A stretch of 64,000 nt of DNA from the NCBI RefSeq assembly GCF_025457425.1, contig NZ_JAMXIA010000001.1:2294001-2358000 (forward strand), given 5' to 3'. The notes under the pieces were generated by a model. That model saw only the letters and a program-made list of their open reading frames with translations. It was not told the DNA's origin and searched no databases. Position numbers and translations under genes: made by a program. The DNA comes from Chryseobacterium foetidum. Lineage in GTDB: Bacteria; Bacteroidota; Bacteroidia; Flavobacteriales; Weeksellaceae. Numbering within the stretch: position 1 is the first letter of the stretch; each line of letters begins with the position of its first letter. Positions 15,368-24,014 of the stretch are shown one piece after another.

Positions 15368-17965
15368 TTAGAAGTTGAAAGATAAATTGGCAGCCCAAGT
15401 TCTACCGAAACCAAAGAATACTCTGTTGGCTGTTGCTACACCGTTGTACATTCTTCCTGCCTGTTCATAAGTTTTACCTTTATCAGGGTCAGTATTCCCT
15501 GTAATCACATCACTTCCAAATATGTTTGTGGCACCGTCGGCGATGTAAGTTGTATCAAACAAATTATAAACGTTTGCTCCGATAGTGAAGTACTGAGTTG
15601 TGTTCTTAAGTCTGATTTTGTAGGATGCTCCGATATCAAATAAATCAAAATCAGGAAGCTGCAATACTCCTCTTTCTTGATTGGCAATATTTGAGAAAGT
15701 AGCTACGTCTATAGATGAATATAATTTTCCCACATATCTCCAAGTTCCGTACACATTTAAATCTTTTACAGGTCTTACAGTAGTTCCCAATGATGCTGTT
15801 ACCTGAGGAATACTGTTGCTGCTGCTACCTCCTACTTTTACACGATCCAAGTATAGCGTTGAATTGGCACCTGCACCTGCAATAGTGATAGGGTTGTTGT
15901 TATCATCAAAAGTAGAACCACTAGCATTTCCTCTGTACTGATAGTCTCCGTAAGAAAGCATTCCCTGGAATTCTAAGAATTGGAAAGGTTTGTAAACCGC
16001 ATCAACTTCTACTCCCATGTGTACCTGAGTGATTCCACTGATTTCTGCATAACCGTTAATTGTAGGAGATCCTGGAACACCTGTGTCAAACTGCATTGAT
16101 CTTCTTAACCATCTGTCTTTCCATTCAGTTCTGTATAAGTTTACATTAGCATTCAATTTAGATGATCTGAAACCATAACCTACTTCTGCCGAGAATATCT
16201 TTTCATTTGTTAAAGTCGGGTTAACAACTTGAAGGTTGCTTGGGAATACAGAGTTCATAAATGGCTGCTTGCTGTAGTATCCAATATTCGCAAACACATT
16301 ATGATTGTCATTAATATTATAGTTTGCGCCCCCTTTCACATTGTATCCGAATAAATTTTGAAATCCTGTTTTTCTGTTAACAGTCTGACCTTGCTGTTTA
16401 GTCACTCCGTCGATCACAAAATTATCAATTCTCTGATAAGACTGATTTGAAACCGATCCTTGTACGAAGGCAGAAAGATTATTCTTCGTATATTCTACCT
16501 GGGCAAAACCACTATACCATAGAACTTCCCCGTCATTGCTGTATCCTATCTGATCTGTAAGCGGAGCTGTACTTCCTCCAAATGGATTCCATGATAATTT
16601 TTTATAATCATAAACATTGCTGACCACGTATGGAGCAACATTTAAGTTTTTATTCTCTTTGTAGCCCGAAGCACCATATAGATCAGATGCTACTTGATAA
16701 TGATAACCATAATAGTATCTGTCATCTGTTCCAATAGAGAAGTTCCAGTTATCATTTAATTTATGCTGGAAGTTAGCCAAGATACCATACCAGTCATGAG
16801 AGTTTACACTTGCTCTACGAATTAATGTGCTATTTGCTGGTGCCGCTGGATTGCTTAAATTTACAGCCTGGTTTGCTGCAAATACAGCGTCGTAATCAAA
16901 ATGGCCAGTAGTGTCATAGAAGCCGGTTAAACTTTTGTTCGCAACTCTACCTAAATCTCCAGTTCCACCACCTCTACCATTGGACATGTAAAGCACGGTG
17001 CTCAATTTAGACTTTTCACTCATGTTAAAATCCCAGTTGAGCATCATTACCGGTTTTGCGTAGTAATTAGCTCTGTTTGCAATCGCATATCTTTCGCCGT
17101 TTGCACCAGTTTTATACCCAAAGTCAGAATTGTACTGTCTGTAAGGAGTTCCGTCTTTATCTGGATTGAAGTTGATATAATTTGCAATAGTTGGAGCAAA
17201 TGTTCTTTGATTATGCCATTGCGGAGAAGAAGTCAAAGTGAATTGGAAATTATGCTTTTTATTTGGTTCCCATCCTAAAGCAAAGTAATATGCGTAAGCT
17301 TCAAACTCTGTATTTTCTACATATGTGCCTCCCGCAGTTCTACTCATTAAGAACGATGAAGACCATCCTTTATCAGTTTTTCCAGTGTTGTAAGCAAAAG
17401 AAGTTTTTAAATAATCATCATTACCTACTCCAAGTCTTACTACACCACCTTTTCTCATATCGGCTGATCGTGTAATGAAATTAATTGTTCCACCCACGGA
17501 CGCAATTCCCAGTTTTGATGATCCTAAACCTCTTTGTGTCTGTACAAAACTCGTAACATCTGCTAGACCAGTCCAGTTAGAATAGTAAACTGAACCACCT
17601 TCCATGTCATTTACGGGCATACCATTTACCATTACGGCAATGTTTCTTGATTCAAATCCTCTCATGGTAATACCACCGTCTCCGAAACCACCACCAGATT
17701 TTGTAGCGTAAACGGAAGGAGTTGTATTTAGGATTTCAGTAAGTTCCTGATTTCCAAGTCGTTCAATAATCTGTGCTGCTTTAATTGTTGATGCAGCTAC
17801 TGGTGTTTTTCTGTCCTTTGCGATATCAGTTACACCCTGTAATATAACTTCCTCAATGTCTTTAGACTTGGATTTTACCGTGTCCTGTGTTTCTTGTGCA
17901 TAATAAATGCTAGCCGTAGATAGCGTAATAAGCACAGTTAGCATCGATTTGTTGATTAATTTCAT
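15368..17965 (-). CDS. TonB-dependent outer membrane receptor
   Basis: This 865-residue protein has a signal peptide (1-23, ending YYAQ), a TonB-box-like stretch (IEEVILQG near 37), and a plug domain about 50-175 (AAQIIERLGNQELTEIL, PSVYATKSGGGFGDGGITMRGF). A 22-strand-type barrel then ends WAANLSFNF. Unlike the receptor at 2.4 kb it lacks the N-terminal regulatory beta-sandwich. The architecture fits siderophore, vitamin or metal receptors; no substrate protein, lipoprotein partner or sensor is next to it, so specificity is unknown. A 210-base upstream gap holds no Fur-like box that I could recognise. Confidence 0.9.
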   Translation of the reverse strand: MKLINKSMLTVLITLSTASIYYAQETQDTVKSKSKDIEEVILQGVTDIAKDRKTPVAASTIKAAQIIERLGNQELTEILNTTPSVYATKSGGGFGDGGITMRGFESRNIAVMVNGMPVNDMEGGSVYYSNWTGLADVTSFVQTQRGLGSSKLGIASVGGTINFITRSADMRKGGVVRLGVGNDDYLKTSFAYNTGKTDKGWSSSFLMSRTAGGTYVENTEFEAYAYYFALGWEPNKKHNFQFTLTSSPQWHNQRTFAPTIANYINFNPDKDGTPYRQYNSDFGYKTGANGERYAIANRANYYAKPVMMLNWDFNMSEKSKLSTVLYMSNGRGGGTGDLGRVANKSLTGFYDTTGHFDYDAVFAANQAVNLSNPAAPANSTLIRRASVNSHDWYGILANFQHKLNDNWNFSIGTDDRYYYGYHYQVASDLYGASGYKENKNLNVAPYVVSNVYDYKKLSWNPFGGSTAPLTDQIGYSNDGEVLWYSGFAQVEYTKNNLSAFVQGSVSNQSYQRIDNFVIDGVTKQQGQTVNRKTGFQNLFGYNVKGGANYNINDNHNVFANIGYYSKQPFMNSVFPSNLQVVNPTLTNEKIFSAEVGYGFRSSKLNANVNLYRTEWKDRWLRRSMQFDTGVPGSPTINGYAEISGITQVHMGVEVDAVYKPFQFLEFQGMLSYGDYQYRGNASGSTFDDNNNPITIAGAGANSTLYLDRVKVGGSSSNSIPQVTASLGTTVRPVKDLNVYGTWRYVGKLYSSIDVATFSNIANQERGVLQLPDFDLFDIGASYKIRLKNTTQYFTIGANVYNLFDTTYIADGATNIFGSDVITGNTDPDKGKTYEQAGRMYNGVATANRVFFGFGRTWAANLSFNF

Positions 17966-18175
17966 AATCGTAGTAATAGTTAGAATTAATTTGGTGCAAA
18001 ATTCATAAAATAAATCCTAACTATTGTTAACGCAATGTTAATTTTTAATCAGTCCAAATACTATGCAACTCATTGCTTTTCAGATCAATGTAAAGTTTTT
18101 GAATTTCAACGTGAAAAAAATCATATTATTTAATTTTTAACAAAATAGCGATGTTTTTATTAAAAATGTAATAGT

Positions 18176-19036
18176 TTATTTAACAGCTTTTAAACTTAAA
18201 TCTATATTGTGAGCCGAGTGGGTAAGGGCTCCCGCAGAGATATACGTTACTCCGGTTGAAGCAATTTCTTTCAACTGATCTCTTGTAATTCCACCTGAAG
18301 CTTCACTTTCGCAAACTCCGTTGATGAGTTTTACCGCTTTCTTCATTGTTGCAATATCCATATTGTCAAGCATAATTCTGTCGACTTTTGCGTTGATCGC
18401 TTCCTTTACTTCATCAAGATTACGGGTTTCCACTTCAATCTTAAGTTTCTTCTTCGATTTTTTTACGTAATCTTTCGCCATTTTCACAGCATTGGTGATG
18501 CTTCCGTTGTAATCGATGTGGTTGTCTTTCAGCATAATCATGTCATACAAACCGTATCTGTGATTGGTTCCGCCACCGATGGCAACTGCCCACTTTTCGC
18601 AAACCCTGAAGTTAGGAGTTGTTTTTCTTGTATCTAAAAGTTTTGTTTTTGAACCCACCAATCTGGAATCCCAGTCCTGGGTTAAAGTCGCGATGCCACT
18701 CATTCGCTGCATGCAGTTTAATACTAATCTTTCTGTGGAGAGAATTGATCTTGCACTTCCGGTCACAATAAATGCAACGTCCCCGACTTTTGCCAGTTCG
18801 CCGTCTTTGATGTAGTTTTCTACTTTTAATTTTTTATCAAAGGTTTTGAAAATAATTTCAGCCAGTTCAACTCCGGCCAGAATGCAGTTTTCTTTTACCA
18901 AAAGTTTTGCACTCTGCTGAAGGTCTTTCGGGATTGTTGACAGCGTAGAATGATCGCCATCCTGAATGTCTTCCTCCAAAGCATTTTTGATGAATTGTTT
19001 TAAAACTTTATCGTTTGCGTAGTCTGGTCTTTTCAT
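18176..19036 (-). CDS. nadC: Nicotinate-nucleotide pyrophosphorylase (carboxylating)
   Basis: This 286-residue protein has the family motifs LDTRKTTPNFR near 133, KDNHI near 170, EVETRN near 200 and MLDNMD near 221. It converts quinolinate and PRPP to nicotinate mononucleotide in de novo NAD synthesis. It follows nadB on the same strand with a 180-base gap holding a possible frameshifted micro-ORF. The stop codon of the micro-ORF overlaps the nadC ATG (TAATG), which suggests translational coupling. nadA is not in the window. Confidence 0.95.
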   Translation of the reverse strand: MKRPDYANDKVLKQFIKNALEEDIQDGDHSTLSTIPKDLQQSAKLLVKENCILAGVELAEIIFKTFDKKLKVENYIKDGELAKVGDVAFIVTGSARSILSTERLVLNCMQRMSGIATLTQDWDSRLVGSKTKLLDTRKTTPNFRVCEKWAVAIGGGTNHRYGLYDMIMLKDNHIDYNGSITNAVKMAKDYVKKSKKKLKIEVETRNLDEVKEAINAKVDRIMLDNMDIATMKKAVKLINGVCESEASGGITRDQLKEIASTGVTYISAGALTHSAHNIDLSLKAVK

Positions 19037-19159
19037 TATTGTAATTTTTTTAATTCATTTTCAACCTCTTCAATTGATGGAAGATGAGATTTGAAATTTT
19101 CGGGGAGTGTTTGTAAATCTTAAATTCAACGGATATTTTTCATTGCTTTTTTGCGGCAT
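19037..19159 (-). pseudogene. Possible frameshifted micro-ORF before nadC
   Basis: A frame from the ATG at 19159 begins MPQKSNEKYPLNLRFTNTP but soon goes out of frame. Shifting by one base in the CCCC run near 19103 continues as ENFKSHLPSIEEVENELKKLQ and ends in a TAA overlapping the nadC ATG. Coding-like composition in two frames around a homopolymer suggests a small gene with an indel (or sequencing error), but no family is recognised. Confidence 0.3.
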
Positions 19160-19216
19160 TTAAAAATTTACTATAAATTCTACATTTTGATTTGAGAATT
19201 ATTAAAAAATAATCAA

Positions 19217-20794
19217 TTATGCCTGCACTAAATCTTTATTGTAAAATGCTCCTTTATTTTGAGTCATTTCCATAGATTGAGTGATAATTAAATGAGCAAC
19301 TGTGGTTAAGTTTCTCAATTCTGAAAGTTGAGGTGATAAAATAGAGTAATGGTAGATTTCATCGACAGCGGCAGCGATTTCTGCATGTTTCTGTAATGCC
19401 ATTTTCAGTCTTCTGTTGCTTCGCACGATTCCAACCAAGTCACTCATCATTTCCTGAAGCTGTTTTCTGAGGTAAGAAACAATGACCATCTCGTCGATTA
19501 TTTTCATTCCTTCTTCGTTCCATTCCGGAACAGCTTTCAAATCATCGAAATCAAAATTGTTTTCCTTTAATAATTCTATGGTTTTGATGGCTGCGTTGTG
19601 TCCAAAAACCAAACCTTCAAGTAAAGAGTTGGAGGCCAGTCTGTTCGCTCCGTGAAGTCCAGAATTGGTGCATTCTCCAACAGCGAAAAGATTATTTAAA
19701 GAAGACTGTCCGTCTTTATCCACATCAATTCCGCCCATTAAGTAATGGCACGCCGGAACTACCGGAATCAATTGTGTGAAAGGATCAATACCTTCTTCTT
19801 TACATTTTTTGTAGATATTCGGGAAATGTTCAAGGAACTTTTCGTGGTTCATATCGCGGCAATCGAGACCGACGAATTCGTCTCCCGTAACTTTCATTTC
19901 GGCATCAATCGCTCTTGCGACGATGTCTCTTGAAGCCAGTTCTTCACGCTCATCATATTTGTGCATGAATTTTTCGCCTTTTTTGGTTCTCAGTTTTGCT
20001 CCGTCTCCGCGAACGGCTTCTGAAATTAAAAACAGCATTCCATCTAATTTGCTAAACAAAGCTGTCGGATGGAACTGATAATACTGCATGTTGCTCACTT
20101 TCCCTTTAGCACGGGCAACGAAAGCGATTCCGTCTCCGGTTGCGATAACGGGGTTTGTGGTGTTTTTGTAAACGTGTCCCGCTCCGCCGGTGGCAACCAA
20201 AGTGATTTTTGAAGTGATTTTTTTGATTGATTTCGATTTTTCATCTAAAATATAGGCACCGTAGCAATTGATTTCACCTTCGTTCAGTTCTTTGCCTGGA
20301 ACATGATGTTGGGTTATGATATCGATGACGTAATGATGATCTAAAATCTCAATATTCGGGCTGCTTTTAGCGGTTTGAAGTAAAGCCCTTTCAATTTCAA
20401 AACCCGTGATGTCTTTGTGATGTACGATTCTGTTTTCGGTGTGACCACCTTCTCTTCCTAAAGCAAATTCGCCGTTTTTCATATCGAAATTAGCGCCCCA
20501 TTCTACGATTTCGTTAAATCTTGCAGGTGCTTCTCTTACGACCATTTCCACGACGTCTCTTTTGTTTTCGCCATCTCCGGCACGCATGGTGTCTTCGATA
20601 TGTTTTTCAAAATTATCATTTTTAGAATCTGTAACTACGGCCAGACCGCCCTGAGCATACTTTGTGTTGCTTTCGTCTTCATCAGACTTGGTAACGATGA
20701 TGATTTTGGCATCGGGAAACTGCTCTGAAACTTTTATGGCATAAGAAAGTCCGGAAATTCCCGAACCGATTACTAATACATCCGCTTTTATCAT
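19217..20794 (-). CDS. nadB: L-aspartate oxidase
   Basis: This 525-residue flavoprotein has the FAD-binding VIGSGISGLSYA at 6-17, the active-site region around ALGREGGHTENRIVHHKD (substrate loop, near 113), the capping domain, and GECTNSGLHGANRLASNSLLEG near 380. It oxidises L-aspartate to iminoaspartate for quinolinate synthesis. It starts 31 bases after the nitroreductase stop and precedes nadC, so the three probably form one operon. Confidence 0.95.
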   Translation of the reverse strand: MIKADVLVIGSGISGLSYAIKVSEQFPDAKIIIVTKSDEDESNTKYAQGGLAVVTDSKNDNFEKHIEDTMRAGDGENKRDVVEMVVREAPARFNEIVEWGANFDMKNGEFALGREGGHTENRIVHHKDITGFEIERALLQTAKSSPNIEILDHHYVIDIITQHHVPGKELNEGEINCYGAYILDEKSKSIKKITSKITLVATGGAGHVYKNTTNPVIATGDGIAFVARAKGKVSNMQYYQFHPTALFSKLDGMLFLISEAVRGDGAKLRTKKGEKFMHKYDEREELASRDIVARAIDAEMKVTGDEFVGLDCRDMNHEKFLEHFPNIYKKCKEEGIDPFTQLIPVVPACHYLMGGIDVDKDGQSSLNNLFAVGECTNSGLHGANRLASNSLLEGLVFGHNAAIKTIELLKENNFDFDDLKAVPEWNEEGMKIIDEMVIVSYLRKQLQEMMSDLVGIVRSNRRLKMALQKHAEIAAAVDEIYHYSILSPQLSELRNLTTVAHLIITQSMEMTQNKGAFYNKDLVQA

Positions 20795-20825
20795 ATTCTT
20801 GCTTTAAGACAGTCGTCTAAAATAA

Positions 20826-21455
20826 TTAAATAAATTTAAACAATTTATCGTTGGGTTTTCTTACTTTTTTCATGTGCTGAAATTCGTCTTCATCAGATCT
20901 GTAGCCTAAAGCCAGCGTTACGGTTACTTTTTCATTTTCAGAATCGATATTTAAAATTTCTTCAATCACATCCTGTCTGAAACCTTCCATTGGACAAGTG
21001 TCGATATTTTCAATCGCTGCGGCGTACATTAAGTTGGCCAAAACAATATAAGACTGTTTTTCTGCCCAGTTCAGAATATCATCATGTTCACGAGTGTTGA
21101 AATGTTTGGTAATGCTTTTTCTGAAAGGGTCTAAATTTTCAAGCGGATGATCGCGGACTTCAGAAATATGTTTAAAGTAGCCATCAAGATAAGCTTCTTC
21201 AACATTTTTTTTTGAAACTAAAACAATGAGATGCGAGCAGGTAGAAATCTGTGACGGATTGTAAAAGGCGGGAATGAGTTTATCTTTCATACCGCTGCTT
21301 TCCACGACCAAAATTCTGTAGGGCTGAAGTCCCTGCGAGCTTGCAGCCAGTTTGCCGGACTCGAGTATATTTAAAAGCACATCCTGTGGAATGCGCATTT
21401 CTGGGTTGAATTTTTTTACAGAATATCTTCTGCTTAAAGCTTCCAAATAATTCAT
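20826..21455 (-). CDS. NAD(P)H-dependent nitroreductase family oxidoreductase
   Basis: This 209-residue protein has the FMN-binding nitroreductase fold: RRYSVKKFNP (residues 9-18), AASSQGLQPYRILVV near 37-51, and a C-terminal VTLALGYRSDED near 184. Family members reduce nitro compounds, quinones or flavins with NAD(P)H; the physiological substrate is not predictable. It is first in a probable operon with nadB and nadC. The -7 box lies 4 bases from the ATG, so the mRNA is likely leaderless. Confidence 0.88.
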   Translation of the reverse strand: MNYLEALSRRYSVKKFNPEMRIPQDVLLNILESGKLAASSQGLQPYRILVVESSGMKDKLIPAFYNPSQISTCSHLIVLVSKKNVEEAYLDGYFKHISEVRDHPLENLDPFRKSITKHFNTREHDDILNWAEKQSYIVLANLMYAAAIENIDTCPMEGFRQDVIEEILNIDSENEKVTVTLALGYRSDEDEFQHMKKVRKPNDKLFKFI

Positions 21456-21459
21456 ATAA

Positions 21460-21467
21460 CAAATTTA
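21460..21467 (-). promoter_or_regulatory. -7 box for the nitroreductase-nadB-nadC operon, 4 bases from ATG
   Basis: TAAATTTG on the minus strand is followed by TTAT and the ATG at 21455. Confidence 0.65.
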
Positions 21468-21527
21468 AGAATTGAATGTGAATAAACTGTCTTTTAAACG
21501 AATTATCTGTTTGTAAATTGTCTCAAC

Positions 21528-21560
21528 AAAAAAGCCGCTCCTTTTTAGAGGAGCGACTTC
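21528..21560 (-). terminator. Terminator of the T9SS type B protein gene
   Basis: GTCGCTCC / GGAGCGGC stem on the minus strand followed by TTTTTTG, 24 bases past the stop. Confidence 0.85.
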
Positions 21561-21582
21561 GCTAATTAAGTATGAAAAAAAA

Positions 21583-23850
21583 TTATTCTCTGTTTTTCAC
21601 CACGATCCATCCTGAGAATTTCACTGGTGTTCTGTTTTTATTGTTTTCCGTCCATGTTACAGAGTACCAATAGCTTCCTGTAGGAACTTTTCTTCCGTTG
21701 GCGGTTCCGTCCCATTTGTACTGGTTGGTTTTGTCTCCCTGATGAATTTTAGCTCCATATCTGTCATAAACATTAAAGACAAGATTGATCTTATTTCCTA
21801 ATGCTGAATAATCAATATAATCATTCATTCCATCGGCATTTGGAGTGATTACGTTTACCAGATTTGGTACCGTTACAACTACCTGAATTGGTTCACACTG
21901 GTAAGCATCTCTTACATAAATTGTATATTCTCCACGGGCAATATTTTTAAACTCGTTTGAATCCTGCCACACGATATTATCCAGAGAATATTGGTATGGC
22001 GGGGTTCCGCCTGCAACATTTACAGTGATGCTGTTGTTTGAGATTTCAACGTAGTTAATGACTGGCTGGTCAGAAGGGAAAATTTTCACGTTCTGAGTTG
22101 CCCAACAGTCACCAGACTTTAATTTTACCCAGTATGTTCCTACGCCAACTCCGCTGATGGTTTGTGTAGTTGCTCCTGTGCTCCACTCATATCCATCGAA
22201 ACCTGAGCCAGCATCTAGTGTTGTTTTAGCTTCAAAGCAGATTACTTTATCCTGTAAAACCGTAGAATAAACCGGAGGAATTACCTGCAAAGTGATTTTA
22301 GCAACTCCATAACATTCGTTGTTGGTGTCGCTTACTCTCACATAAACTACGCCTGTTGGAGCAACATAATTGTTGATCAGCGTAATTTCATTGGTATCGT
22401 TGATAGCGTCAGTAAGTGATGGATAGAATTTTTTTGCAGTTCCCGGCTGCAGAGTTACAGATGCTGACGACAGATTAAACAGTCCCATTGACGGATTATC
22501 CTGTATTGAGCACGCTCTGAGGATGGCATCATTTACCGTAACAACAGGGTAGTGGTTTAATGTTATTTTAGCATTATCAATACATCCCTGCGGAGTAATT
22601 ACTTTCGCAAAAACAGTTGCTCCGTTTGCTGCGGGATAGGCAGGCCAGTTCATAATTTCATTTGTTCCGGCATTCAGGGCTGCAAGAGTTGGATAATAAT
22701 GTTTTGACACACCAGGTACGTTAGTTACTGCCGCATCATCAAGATTAAAAATTCCTACGCCGGCATTGTTATTATTACATTCTGTAAGCGTGGCATCTGC
22801 TGCATCAAAAGGCTGTGGATTTAAGACTATCCTTCCGTCTCCGTTGTCGCAAAGGGTTGCCGAAGGATCGCTTACAATCACAGTGATGTTGGTTGGTCCG
22901 GTGTAAGTGAAGTTTGTCGGATTTGCAATAGGTGTTCCGTTTCCTGTAACAAAGTATGTTATAGTGTAGTTTGCGGGATTGTTCACAAACTGTGATGCAT
23001 ACGTTGTTAGATCTATAGCGCCATTTCCAGTACTTGGGTTGATGCAGACATAAGGTGTTACTGTATTGGTAAAGATGGGCACTTTGTCTACAAATATTTT
23101 CACGTTTTTTATAGACTGTCTTGCACTTGCAGCACCGGTAGCAGATGAAAAGCCGAAATATCCTGTCGTCATACCGATTGCACCTCCGGATGGGGCAAAA
23201 GATTGATTGGTGATGGTATTTCCATCAATCTTAATGTGGATGAGCCAGTTGTTTGGATTGTTGGGATCAGTTTCACCATTTACTTCAACGTGCTTGTAGT
23301 TGGCTCCTACAAATGGTTGTGTAGGATTTAAATCAGCAGAGTGATAAGTGCTGTTGGCAGTTGTATTGTACTCAATATTAGGATTTCCTGCGGGAAGGTT
23401 GTTGGTTCCGTAAAGCAGGTGTACTTTACTCATTTGCCCTTCAGTGGAATTGTTGAAAATATCGAATGCAACCATTAACCCGTTGGCATTGGAGGGAATT
23501 CCGAGTCCACCTCCGGAAGTAAACCCAGTTGGTGGGTTTGAAAGGTACCAGAACGTCAGTCCGTCGCCTCTTCCGTAAGATGTGGTTCCGTTTCCGTCGA
23601 TTCTGAAATCAAATTCAACTTTCCATTTATCACAGTATTTCAGGTTGATTGGATCTGAAAGTTTGATAGCCCCAAACTGACTCGTCTGGTCTGGAGTTAA
23701 TCTGATAAAGTCTGTGCTCACAGTTGCTGCAGAAACAAGATCCCATCCGGTAGTTACCACGGGATTCCCCGTCAGCTGATACGTCTGAGCTTTGTTTAAA
23801 TTAAAGAGAAAGCATAAAGTGATACTAAAAAATAATAAAGTTTTTTTCAT
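21583..23850 (-). CDS. T9SS type B exported protein with L-type lectin-like head (paralogue 1)
   Basis: This 755-residue protein has a signal peptide (1-21) and a legume-lectin-like beta-sandwich (about 24-255: GDGLTFWYLSNPP, VAFDIFNN, SIKNVKIFVDK). Two repeats of about 90 residues then begin ATLTECNNNN / AILRACSIQD and contain the xxYYPxxxxA core. After these come an Ig-like segment (TTLDAGSGFDGYEWSTGA), one SprB-like repeat (GGTPPYQYSLD), and the CHU_C / type B sorting domain from TPNADGMNDYIDY to KNRE. It should be secreted by T9SS and may bind sugars. Paralogue 2 ends just upstream. It is separated from it by a terminator and 165 bases. Confidence 0.88.
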   Translation of the reverse strand: MKKTLLFFSITLCFLFNLNKAQTYQLTGNPVVTTGWDLVSAATVSTDFIRLTPDQTSQFGAIKLSDPINLKYCDKWKVEFDFRIDGNGTTSYGRGDGLTFWYLSNPPTGFTSGGGLGIPSNANGLMVAFDIFNNSTEGQMSKVHLLYGTNNLPAGNPNIEYNTTANSTYHSADLNPTQPFVGANYKHVEVNGETDPNNPNNWLIHIKIDGNTITNQSFAPSGGAIGMTTGYFGFSSATGAASARQSIKNVKIFVDKVPIFTNTVTPYVCINPSTGNGAIDLTTYASQFVNNPANYTITYFVTGNGTPIANPTNFTYTGPTNITVIVSDPSATLCDNGDGRIVLNPQPFDAADATLTECNNNNAGVGIFNLDDAAVTNVPGVSKHYYPTLAALNAGTNEIMNWPAYPAANGATVFAKVITPQGCIDNAKITLNHYPVVTVNDAILRACSIQDNPSMGLFNLSSASVTLQPGTAKKFYPSLTDAINDTNEITLINNYVAPTGVVYVRVSDTNNECYGVAKITLQVIPPVYSTVLQDKVICFEAKTTLDAGSGFDGYEWSTGATTQTISGVGVGTYWVKLKSGDCWATQNVKIFPSDQPVINYVEISNNSITVNVAGGTPPYQYSLDNIVWQDSNEFKNIARGEYTIYVRDAYQCEPIQVVVTVPNLVNVITPNADGMNDYIDYSALGNKINLVFNVYDRYGAKIHQGDKTNQYKWDGTANGRKVPTGSYWYSVTWTENNKNRTPVKFSGWIVVKNRE

Positions 23851-23975
23851 TTAATTATTAGATTTTTGATTAGGTAAATGTATAGGTTTTGTCAAACAAT
23901 AAATTGTCTGAAATAACTTTAAAGTATCAAATGTGTAGCTGAAGAGTCTCTTTTTGCGATAGAGAAGCGGTAATA

Positions 23976-24008
23976 AAAATCACTCCCTGAGTTAAGGAGT
24001 GATTTTTT
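23976..24008 (-). terminator. Terminator between T9SS paralogues 2 and 1
   Basis: AATCACTCC / GGAGTGATT stem followed on the minus strand by a T-run, 7 bases past the stop of paralogue 2. Confidence 0.85.
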
Positions 24009-24014
24009 CAGGGA

